Shown piece after piece: positions 49,530 through 59,043 of a stretch of 64,000 bases of DNA. Below the pieces are notes generated by a model, which was not told the DNA's origin, made no database searches, and saw nothing but the letters and a program-made list of their open reading frames with translations. Origin of the DNA: Eudorina sp. 2006-703-Eu-15 (taxonomy: Eukaryota > Chlorophyta > Chlorophyceae > Chlamydomonadales > Volvocaceae); contig BDSI01000039.1 of the NCBI GenBank assembly GCA_003117195.1, positions 564,001-628,000 of the forward strand. Reading direction: 5' to 3'. A program made the position numbers and the translations under genes. Position 1 is the stretch's first letter; each line of letters opens with the position of its first letter.

Positions 49530-51899
49530 TCCTCACCCTCACCCTCACCCCCACCCTCACCCTCACCTTGAAGTCCAGAGGGATCCGGCGGCACGCGCTG
49601 CTCCCCGGGTACTGCGCCTGCAGCTCGTTGTACAGCTTTGCCAGCTCCTCCCGTTGCTCGTCCGTCAGGACACCCCCTGATCCACCGCAGCACACCAGGA
49701 GAATGACAACCCGGCGACGTCAGTGCCTTTCGTCTTCTTAGCTCCCACCTGCATATGCGTCCCATCCCGTACGCCCCGCGTGAACCCCATTCGTCCGTTC
49801 CACCACGAGCCGCGTTCTTTGGTGCAAAGCGAGGCATCCCCTAGCCCGTACGCGCCACTCCTGGGTCCCTCGCTTCCCAATCCATTCACACTTCGCACCG
49901 CCCCCTTCTGATAAAGGGTCACTTCGTAATTATATTGGTCCCTGGGTAGCATATTGGGTAGGGTAGGGTAGGGTAGGGCAGGGTAGGGTGGGTTACTTTT
50001 CTAGACACACCTCGTGCCCTGGCGCCGACACGATTGTCAGTCTCCCGTCCCGTTTCGTATGAGAGCCTAATAACAGCCAAGGACCGCTCTTAGACCTCCT
50101 CTCGGTCGCCGTGTCAGGCTCACCCGACTCGGGCGCGGGCGCCAGTCCCAGCGCGGCGCGGAGTCCGTCGTGTACTTTGTAGTTATTGGGGTTGACCGCC
50201 AGCAGCCGCCGGTACGCGGCCGCCGCCTCGCCCTTGCGGCCGACCCGCAGCATCAGACCCGCCTGCAGCTCCGCCAGCCCCAGGCGGTCCTTGATCTTGT
50301 CCTGCACGCAGCACCACACAGTGAACACATCAACACATGTGCCAAGTATATTGGTGCTTGCTTTGGGTCGGGCGGGTCTCTTTTCTAAACACAGGTGCCA
50401 AAAGGCACCATTCAATGCAACGGAAATCCCACTGCCGCCGACCGAACGGTGCGCTGCCCGTGTAGAACTGAAGATGTCCCTGACGGGCAGCTAAGGAAAC
50501 CCAGATGCGGCTGCCAGCGGAGACGAGGACAACGCTCGCTCAAGGCCGTTTAGTCTGTGGTCCAAATCCACAGTCTGCCTGGGATCTGGACCCGGGCCCT
50601 TGTTACCGCTGCGTCACACGCCCCAATCCCCCCAGAGGGCAATTGGGTACCTTCCGCTTCTCCAGGTATGCGAGGGCCTCCTCCGGCTTGCCGCCCTCCG
50701 CCAGCACCGTGGCGGCGTACATCAGCATCTCGCTGTGCTCGTACGCTTCCGACGCGGAGACTTCATCCAGCGTGCGCTCAAACTGGTCCAGCACCTGCAC
50801 CGCCAGCTCGTGGTTGCCGTTCATGTGGTGCGCCACCGCAAACGTGATCCAGTGGCTGCGGTTGCTGGGCTTCAGAGTCAGCAACTGGTGGCGGGTGTCC
50901 ACGAAGCCCTGCAGGTCCCGCATTTGAATCTGCGAGGAGCGGGGCGCCACGGCGCGACGGCGCGAGCGGGTCAGCGTGGGCCATGACGTATGCTAAGAGG
51001 AAAGGCTTGCCCTTGCAGCTTGGACACAGACTTGCGCCTTGGTGAAATGTGAATAAGAATAATTAAGCATGAACAACAAAGAATGGATGATCGCCCGGTA
51101 ATGGCGGGGCACACCTTGGAGCTGGGCAGCAGGCTGGACCGCCGGATACAAGATGGGACGAAGCAAACATGTAGTGGGCTGTCTATCCCACCTGCAGCAG
51201 TGCCAGGTCCCTCAGGATTTGAATGTTCTCCTTGTCTATCCGCAGAGCGTTCAAATAGCACTTGATCGCCTCCTTGTACTCCCTGTCCTGGCGGTACAGC
51301 AGGCTGCGGGACGACGACACGGGAACGGCGGGGTTTTGACGGAACCCACCGCCATATGCTGCCGTTTACAACCGACTTCCCGCAGGCATGCCGACTTCCC
51401 TGCCCGTGCTACCGTTATGCGTGCCAGCATCTGCCCTGACCACCACATGTACAACAGCGCCCAGGCCTTTCGGCACATTTGCACTTCCTACCCCCGTTTC
51501 ATCCAAAGTCACCCGATGATTGCCTAGAAACATATGGTCAAGAACACGCGACAAGCAAGCACCGCAATTGCACACAGTTAGCCGCCGCCGGCATGCAAGG
51601 CTTCCTTACCCGTAAACGTGCCAGCAGACGTGGCTTTTGAGGTCGCATTTTACTCCTTTTCGAACAAGCTCGTAGGCCTCCTCTTTTTTCTCCTTGTCGC
51701 TGTCGGGAGCGAGGTTCCGCAGACAGAGCCCCTTCATCGCCAGAGTTTCTCCATGCTCGGAGAACTTCTTCAGGATCTGATCTGCAGTCTTTATTGCCTT
51801 TTTGTATTGCTTTGACTCATGGAAACGCAGGACCTGCTTAAAGAGGCCCGCCTCTTTAGAAGGCAGCGGCTGATTTGGCTGGGCGCCTCCGGAAGCCAT
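42836..51899 (-). CDS. NAA15: NAA15, auxiliary subunit of N-terminal acetyltransferase NatA
   Basis: Fourteen exons: 51899-51610, 51303-51192, 50929-50651, 50301-50124, 49676-49567, 48609-48449, 48096-47979, 47227-47113, 46868-46471, 45760-45620, 45190-45069, 44409-44153, 43724-43487 and 43046-42836. Phases join throughout, giving 909 residues (animal NAA15 about 866). Diagnostic segments are [52 protein letters not shown], a TPR superhelix, [40 protein letters not shown] and a Lys/Glu-rich helix ([14 protein letters not shown] onward). Known role: anchors catalytic NAA10 to the ribosome and sets its specificity, acetylating N-termini exposed after Met removal. The ATG at 51899 gives the canonical MASGGAQ-type N-terminus. 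Intron 5 starts in a GTGAGG array; introns 3 and 13 share a repeat. Confidence 0.95.
43091..43140 (-). repeat. Intron-associated repeat, copy A (NAA15 intron 13)
   Basis: Shares AAGTATATTGGTGCT, TGGGTCGGGCGGGT and CTAAACACAG (plus-strand reading) with 50344-50394. It ends 44 nt upstream of the 3' splice site at 43047. Confidence 0.85.
44430..44507. repeat. Short tandem repeat near an NAA15 intron end
   Basis: About three copies of a ~30-bp unit containing GGCGTCCAAGTGGGTG followed by TTAAAA in two copies, in NAA15 intron 11, just upstream (in gene sense) of the exon starting at 44409. Confidence 0.85.
45355..45444 (-). repeat. Dispersed hairpin element, copy 2 (inverted)
   Basis: The reverse complement matches 37869-37955 over the block GCTGCTAACCCAGCCCTAAC and GACCGCCGAAGCACTCTCC. 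The inner stem differs in sequence, but CTCTCCCTT/AAGGGAGGAGAG can still pair with a bulge. It lies in the NAA15 intron between exons 45760-45620 and 45190-45069. Confidence 0.8.
48842..48913. repeat. 24-bp minisatellite, 3 copies
   Basis: Units of ACGTTTCCTATACCCCACC(A/C)TGGG in NAA15 intron 5. Confidence 0.9.
49157..49220. repeat. 16-bp minisatellite, 4 copies
   Basis: Tandem CTTGGAGCTCGTGCTG in NAA15 intron 5. Confidence 0.9.
49465..49566 (-). repeat. GTGAGG hexamer array (17 units) beginning at an NAA15 5' splice site
   Basis: On the coding (minus) strand, exon 5 ends at 49567 with ...PLDFK, and the intron opens with 17 tandem GTGAGG units. Fifteen are perfect; one reads GTGGGG and one ATGAGG. 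GTGAGG is itself a good volvocine 5' splice donor. Confidence 0.95.
50344..50394 (-). repeat. Intron-associated repeat, copy B (NAA15 intron 3)
   Basis: Homologous to 43091-43140. It ends 42 nt upstream of the 3' splice site at 50302. It is followed on the plus strand by a small inverted repeat GGTGCC-AAAA-GGCACC. Confidence 0.85.
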
Positions 51900-52686
51900 G
51901 TTGCTGGTACTAATCCAGTGTGAATTGTTAACGTTGATTCAAGGGGGTGATCGGGTATGTCATGTATATGTCGAGTACGCAGGGTGATCGGCCCCCACCA
52001 GACTACTTCACGCTTGTAGCGCCCCCTCGATATCTATGATCAGTGCCAAAGTTTGCGACGGAAACATAGTATGGGTGCTCCCGCTAGTGCGTGCAGAACG
52101 GCGCCGTACGCGACGAGCGATTCTAACTGTTTCGTTGGGGAAACGAAAACTGACAGTCATTTTATTAGTTAAGATGTTGTATGCCGTGTGCTGCACAGCG
52201 ACTTCATAAAACTTTACTGAACAGGGTGCCAACATTCTTGACGTGATGCACTCCTGGTCTCGCTTTCTTCGCTCTGCAGTTGGGCGATTATCATCAGCTC
52301 GTGGCATATGCCATAGCCATAGCTTAGGGCCAAGCACGTCCAGTTTATCCTGGAGTCCTCTGTCGGTCTGTCAAGGGACTGCGCCTAGCACAAGCGGACG
52401 GGACACCTCTACATTAGCTGGCTGGTCTGATGCATGCTTGTCAGTGCTTCCCAGATTATCGTGCCCCGTTGGTCGATTTGCGGCAGCTGCTCCTCTGGTA
52501 AGCTTTTACCGGCGACTGAAGTCCCCAGGCCCCACCTGGCGCCTCGGGTTACAAGCCCAATGTCGAACGTCCCGAGCTACCGCTGTTGGCGTTTGTAGCG
52601 GACAACTTGCCTCGCACACGCCCTGCCGGCGCCGGCCGATTAAAGGCACGCGTGGGATGCAAAACCCACTTTCCTGCTCTTGAAGG
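51900..52686. other. Divergent promoter region between NAA15 and uL16
   Basis: 787 bp between the two start codons, transcribed outward on both sides. I see no coding exon and cannot assign specific promoter elements. Confidence 0.5.
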
Positions 52687-53914
52687 ATGGCTCTGACCTG
52701 TACCGGAGGTTCACGGGGCCCCGTTGTGCCGCATTCCTCAATGCAGCAGGCAGCGCTTGGGGTGACCGCCGCTGCGGCAAGTCATGCGCCGGCAGCACCT
52801 CTTCTAGCACCCGGCAGTGTGTGGAGTGCGCTTGCCGGTCAGGTTCGAGGGTGCCAGAAGGGCCAACTGAGCCGGCAGCGGGTGTTCAAGGGGGCCGCCA
52901 TCAACGACAACATCATGCCAAACACGACACAGCTCAAGTTTGGGTTGTACGGTATTCGGGCGTTGTCCGGGAAACGTGTCGCTGCCAACACCCTGGAAGC
53001 CGTCCGACGGTGAGGGAGGAGGAGTCGAGAGTGCTGGTGTTCCAGGGAGCAACTCGCTTACCTACTTACTGCGTGTTGAACAGATGCACATGTATTGGCA
53101 GATGATGAATGTATTGGCAGCTGGCTGGGTGTTGGTGTCCGGGTACTTACTGCATGTGTTAGGGTGGGGATGGGGACCCCAGTTGCGCCGTTTGGGTGCA
53201 TGGAGCGACCGTGCGGATTCTGCCTGCGTGCAATGGGAGTCAGACCCGGGGAGCGCAACGCCCTGACACCGCCTGGGTCCCTGGCATTATGCTGAGCCGA
53301 CCGCACTCGGTGTAACGCTGCCGCTAAGCATCGCGGTGCAGTGTTGCGCTGCACACACACGCGCGCGCGTGGCTGCTTGCGTGGCGTGCGGCTCGCGTCC
53401 TTGCGCACCAGGTGCTTCCTTGTTTCTCGCGTCAGCGCCCGCCGGCCTTGATAGATGCCATTCCTGACTTGACTGCGTCTCCGCGGCACCCGCCAGGACC
53501 TTGAGGCGGAAGCTGAAGAAGACGGCGCGTCTCTGGGTGCGCCTGGAGGCGACGGTGCCCGTGACGCGCAAGCCCTTGAACATCCGCATGGGCAAGGGAA
53601 AGGGCGCCATCGCTTTCTACGCCACGGCGGTGCGCCCGGGGCAGATCATCTATGAAATGGACCGAGTGCCGCGGACGGTGGCGTTGCAGGCCATGCAGGT
53701 AAGAGTTCGCTGAGAGGCTGAGTGTAGGTTACCGTACGATATGCGTCCGTACACAAAGTCGTAGAGACGCTGAGGTGCGAGGTCCTGCATGGCTCCCACC
53801 TCGCATACCCAAATGCACCCAGCTGACGCGAATCGTTGCTGGATACCCGACGGCGACCTGCAGGCGGCGCAGCACAAGTTTCCCGTGAAGCTGGGCTTTG
53901 TCGAGTGGAGCTGA
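52687..53914 (+). CDS. Organellar (probably mitochondrial) ribosomal protein uL16
   Basis: Three exons, 52687-53009, 53497-53698 and 53864-53914, join in phase to 191 residues. The first ~75 residues are an Ala/Ser/Gln-rich, acid-poor presequence typical of organelle import. The uL16 core follows: KFGLYGIRALSGKRVAANTL, RRKLKKTARLWVRL, the universally conserved KPLNIRMGKGKGA loop, and RPGQIIYEMDRVP. The C-terminus (AAQHKFPVKLGFVEWS) corresponds to the last helix and strand of bacterial L16 (137 aa). Known role: large-subunit protein near the A-site tRNA and peptidyl-transferase centre, late in assembly. A mitochondrial destination is preferred because green-algal plastids usually encode their own rpl16; this is inference. 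TGTAA lies at 54281. Confidence 0.9.
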
Positions 53915-55981
53915 ACCGCCGAAAACGAGGAGAGCATGCGCCTGAAGATTTCGGCAGGGAGTTGTGTGCCGATGTGCGATCCAGCACGTGGCCCGACTGT
54001 GTACTATGAAGGTTCAGCGAGAGCGGTCGCCCGTTTGAACGGGAACGGATTGTCATGCACCGTTGATGGTGTGGCACTTTGGAGGAAGCTGTCGCAGAGC
54101 GGTTGGTTTTGCAGTGATCGCGCGCTGAGCGTTAGGTGGTTGACAGTTGGCGGATCCATCTGCCGTACGTAGGCGCATCTGGCTTGCGATACCTAAGGCA
54201 AGCGCTTTCCTGCTGAAAGGGCTTCGCCTGGTCGATTCAATACGATACAGGATATTCACACATGTTGGAAAACAACTCTCTGTAACAGATATTGTCGTTA
54301 CACAGTGTGATGCTGTGTCGGTGCTCAGGCCGCCAACAGTAGCAGCAACTAGGAAGGCACTGCCAGGCTTGATCACCCTGGTCAGTAGCCTATAGTTCCG
54401 CGACGGAACCAAACGGAGGAGTAGGTGCATCCCGGGCGCGACGCCCGATCACCGACGCTAGGTAGAAGGAGCGCGGTCTCGCCTCTCGGCCGGGCCGTGG
54501 AACCAGCTCTAGGTATAGGAGCCCGACCTATAGCCTAGGGCTGCTGCGCCGCTCCACACCACCTGCACCAGGCGAAGCCCCAGTGTCGTGGGCGCATGCT
54601 TGCCGTTGGCTGCACATGACAGGATGAGCTCCGCCGAATGGGGACTCCCCGGATGGACGGACAGATTGACTGACATATTAATCATGCAGCTGGGGGGGAG
54701 ATGACCTCTGGTGAGACTGAGGAAGTGGCGGTCGCGTAGGTCCAGGGTGTTGGGCCGCTCTACGCGTTGTCATCGAACCCTAGAACTCATCTCATCGACG
54801 AAGGTGCGGTAGCTGTACGGGCCCTATGGCCGCTCGTGGCCCTGAACTAAAGCTCTGCCGTAAACCAGGCATGGCCCTGCATGACCTGTTGCAGTATGCA
54901 AAGCGCCCAGCTGCAGGCCCTTCTACTTGATAAGGACTGACTTCCGGCTGTTGAATCAATAGTACTCTTTGTGTGCTGACTCTAGATCAGGCGACGCCAA
55001 TCTTTTCCGTACCTAACCGCACGCATGGGCTGGAGACCCCCGGTCAGCTTTCATGCCATGATATGAAGCATTCCCTCAGACTCTCTTCGGACAAAGGTCA
55101 CAAACCCACTGACAGATCTGCGAAGTGCGAACGAAAGGTAGCATGTTTTTGGAGTAGACAGAAAGTTGGGGATTTCTTGCCTAGTCCACAGACGGTTCAC
55201 AAAAGGCACGAGCTCAACACGTTTGCGGTAAAGTGTAGGTAATGTAAATCCCCTTCAGCATGGAGGAGCATAACGTCCAAGCGCCCTGGGGAGACAAAGA
55301 CTAGAGTGCGATTTGGTGTGGAGTCATTCCGCCTCCCGCCGAATTCGTGCTGAGGGGCACTCTGTGTAGGGCCCTACCCTTCACCATGTCATGTCCTGCC
55401 CTTGCATGACAAGGAGCGCCACCAGCGAAAGTTTGCTGAGCAGTACCAAAGGGTGCCAACGATAGCGGTGACGCGTCCGCAACCCCGCGCAACCTCACCC
55501 CCGGCTACAAGCCCGCTTTGACCCCTTGCAGGCCGGCCTGTGTTGGCAGCGCTGTAATTGGAAGGTCTGTAGGCTGCACCTGCACACAGTCTCTCTCCGT
55601 AAACAGGTGCGCTCATTTGTAGGCTACGCCCTGACGCCCTGATGTCCCTGCCCGGCGACGGACTGACACGCATGTGGAAATTAAATGTGCATGGTGGACG
55701 ATGGACGTGGGAGTATGACAAATCACAGTTGCGAACTCCCCAAACTTTGTCTCGCAATCGTTTGCCACGGTGCGTGCGAGTGGTCGCCGACTCGAGAACA
55801 TTGTAAAACGCATCTGATATAACTTCTTATACAAGTTTACTGTTTTCGATGATGCATGTGTTTATTTGGTCGCCCCGCGCGTACGGCGACGACAATGTGC
55901 AAGCGTTCATATTGAGGTAGACGCCCGTATGCTTCCCTCTTTCTGGTCAGTAGTCTAGCAGTTGTAAGGGAAACAGTTGCA
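53915..55981. other. Intergenic region between uL16 and RACK1
   Basis: It contains the uL16 3' UTR (TGTAA at 54281-54285) and the RACK1 promoter and 5' UTR. No frame over 125 aa and no splice-linked exon set is seen. No convincing repeat. Confidence 0.5.
54281..54285 (+). terminator. Poly(A) signal TGTAA for uL16
   Basis: The first TGTAA on the plus strand after the uL16 stop, about 370 bp downstream. Confidence 0.55.
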
Positions 55982-57955
55982 ATGGCCGAGACTCTGGCAC
56001 TGCGCGGTACCCTCAAGGGCCACACCAACTGGGTGACGGCCATCGCCACTCCTCTGGACCCGTCGTCCAACACTCTCCTGTCCTCTTCTCGGTGCGTGGG
56101 TAATGACGAGCTAGCTGCCAAGTCCTTTGAGTTGCCGCAATTGTTCAGCCGCCAGATGACTGGAAGCCGTGTACACACGAAGATTTAGTTTGCGAAATGG
56201 ATGAGCATTGATAAAATGATCTTTGACTAGATTTGAGCATCGCGGCCTCTGTGGGTTATCGTGGACTCAGCCGGGAATTGTCGTCTGGTGCGCAGTGACA
56301 AGACCGTGCTGGTCTGGGAGCTGGAGCGCTCGGAGACCAACTACGGCTACCCGAGGAAGGCTCTGCGCGGCCACAGCCACTTCGTTCAGGATGTGGTCAT
56401 CTCCTCTGACGGCCAGTTCTGCCTGACCGGCTCGTGGGATGGCACCCTGCGCCTGTGGGACCTGAACACCGGCACCACCACCCGCCGGTTCGTTGGCCAC
56501 ACCAAGGATGTGCTGTCGGTTGCCTTCTCGGCGGACAACCGCCAGGTCAGTAGTGCAGCCAACACAGTACGGCACAGAACAACGTACCGTCCTCTTCCCT
56601 CCCGCGCTGCGAGCTCGCAGGCCCCCTGACATGGTCGTCACAAAGACCGCGTACCTTAGGTTTATACTTTCTCCCCTGTGCATGGACCGCTTCTCAACAA
56701 GTGTAGGCATTACGACAGGTTTATGTATCCCCACAAATGAAGGGACACGCCACGAGAAGGGGCTCTGCACATCCAATTTGAGGTGCCGGATCATGTCGAT
56801 CAGCGATTTGTCATGGGTTTGGCAAATCGTTGACAGATCGTTTTTCGCCGTCGCAACGGTCACATTCGCAGATCGTGTCGGGCTCGCGCGACAAGACCAT
56901 CAAGCTGTGGAACACCCTGGGCGAGTGCAAGTACACCATTGGCGAGCCGGAGGGCCACACCGAGTGGGTGTCCTGCGTGCGGTTCTCGCCGATGACCGTC
57001 AACCCGATCATCGTCTCCGGTGGCTGGGACAAGATGGTAAGCGAGCGCGAGCCCTAGTCTGCACCCTCACTCTTGAGGCTGTGTTGCCCCGGGCGAGCTG
57101 ACTGACGACGCGCGCTTGAGCGAAAGTTTCACCCGCTGCCTGATACCACACCTCTGGATTCGCGCACCTAGTGTCGGACACGGCCGGGTTCAGTCTGCAG
57201 TGCGCGTATGGACACGACTTTGGTTTCTGAGCATGCTCTCTTTGCGGCTTGCAGGTCAAGGTGTGGAACCTGACCAACTGCAAGCTGAAGAACAACTTGG
57301 TGGGCCACACCGGCTACGTCAACACCGTGACCGTGTCCCCGGACGGCTCCCTGTGCGCCTCCGGCGGCAAGGACGGCGTTGCCATGCTGTGGGATCTGGC
57401 TGAGGGCAAGCGCCTGTACAGCCTGGACGCCGGCGATGTCATCCACTGCCTGTGCTTCTCGCCGAACCGCTACTGGCTGTGCGCCGCCACCCAGTCGACC
57501 ATCAAGATCTGGGACCTGGAGAGGTGGGTCGCCCGGCATCCTTACGATGCCCGTCATGGTGTTCAGTGTGTTGTATGCTCATAGGCGGGTACTTGTTTTG
57601 GGTACTTATTTAGGGATACTCGCAGACATTGCACTTGTGCCTACATCTCTAGGCAGTGCGCTTGCAGCAAACACCTGCACACACACCTCATGATATAGCC
57701 GCATGCAGAGAGTTTCTTGTTGATAGAAACTTGCGTGTGTGAAGGTCCATGGCTGAACTGGCGTATCCCTGCACACGTTTCCGCATCCGCAGCAAGAGCA
57801 TCGTCGACGACCTCAAGGTGGAGTTCAACATCACCAGCAAGAAGGCCCAGGTGCCGTACTGCGTGTCGCTGGCCTGGTCGGCTGATGGCTCGACCCTGTA
57901 CTCGGGCTACACCGACGGCCAGATCCGCGTCTGGGGCGTCAGCCACACCATGTAA
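55982..57955 (+). CDS. RACK1: RACK1 / G-protein beta-like WD40 protein (Cblp)
   Basis: Five exons, 55982-56091, 56296-56545, 56872-57036, 57255-57523 and 57793-57955, give exactly 318 residues, the expected length of algal Cblp/RACK1. Seven WD repeats are visible. Their signatures include [83 protein letters not shown] and [18 protein letters not shown]. The end is [20 protein letters not shown]. Known role: a seven-bladed propeller on the head of the 40S ribosomal subunit, a scaffold for kinases and translation control. The ATG at 55982 gives the conserved [11 protein letters not shown] start. The stop TAA overlaps a TGTAA; another TGTAA follows at 58095. Confidence 0.98.
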
Positions 57956-58094
57956 GCTGCCCCCGCTTACATGAGAGCGCGGAGCGACGCGGGTTTCCCG
58001 CCCGCCGTCGCCGGCACAAGGTGCATCTGCAGAGCCCAAGCTTGACATGAGGGCCGCCTGGCTTCTGCGTGGTTTTGCCACCTCGTGGCGATGA

Positions 58095-58099
58095 TGTAA
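58095..58099 (+). terminator. Poly(A) signal TGTAA for RACK1
   Basis: TGTAA about 140 bp after the RACK1 stop. Confidence 0.6.
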
Positions 58100-58309
58100 A
58101 TCTTGGCGCTGTGCCGTTTTGCAGTTCCGACATGATTCCACACGATATCCGCAAGCAGAGCCAGTTACTGCAGATTCAGTACTGGGCACTAGACGAAGGT
58201 GTCGACCGGACATTGCTTTGGGGGGCATGCGGGGATGAGGTTGTACCCTTTCCTGGCAGCACGTCGGAGACCTCACCCCAGTCCGCCCTCGGGACCGAAT
58301 GCGATTTTT

Positions 58310-58349
58310 GATTCTCTTGAAGGGGAGCCGATTCTCTTGAAGGGGAGCC
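58310..58349. repeat. 20-bp tandem duplication
   Basis: Two perfect copies of GATTCTCTTGAAGGGGAGCC, downstream of RACK1. Confidence 0.9.
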
Positions 58350-59043
58350 CTGCCAGCCGTGATTCAAACTACGCACGTCTCCATGCGGCAGAAACATCCG
58401 GCTTAACTTCACCCTCTTATCACGGCGTGTCACGATAACGGCCAACAATTACCAGTATCTGCGTGATTTGGACGAACAACCGGTTTGATGAATGAGCACT
58501 GACGCTGTACGTCTTGACTCGTTTAGTCAAAAATGACAACGCTTTAACGGAAGTGACGCAGTCGGGTCAGGTAGGGTGATCTGCCTGGGACATGAGCAAG
58601 CGACGCAACTGCCGCGCAAGAAACGTGGATATAACCGCAGCCTTGCAGCCTGCTCGCCGGGTTTGGCACAAGGCAAAGAAGTGCCACACCCGTGCACGGT
58701 GGGCAAGCGCACCAGCACTCGCACGATGTACGCACTGAGTCAACATTGAGATCACACGTCACCACCACGTCCGAACGATCTCCGGTCACAGACAAAACGT
58801 GGTAACCATCCAGGGCTGCAGCTCAAAAACTTCCCAACTGCACCGGGAAAACCCACACAGCCGACCGCGCTTTGTCATGACTCACCCAACGCGACCTGGA
58901 CTTCAAGAAATCGGCCTTCGGAGCTCGGGTAGCAGCGGGGTAGCTGGCAAGGGAGATTTGCCCAGACGCTCGCCCGATCGAGATCCCGAGTACTGCCGAG
59001 AACACGACCAAGCACATCAAGCACACGGGATGTGGCAGGCGCA

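Larger units (their letters stand above)
57956..59043. other. Convergent region between RACK1 and the next minus-strand gene
   Basis: Holds the RACK1 3' UTR and the 3' UTR of the minus-strand gene ending at 59044. It contains a 20-bp tandem duplication at 58310-58349 and no credible coding exon. Confidence 0.5.

Noticed and set aside
49957..49992. GGGTA/TAGGG repeats resembling a telomere
   Set aside because: The unit is 5-bp GGGTA, not the algal TTTTAGGG, and it lies in an NAA15 intron.
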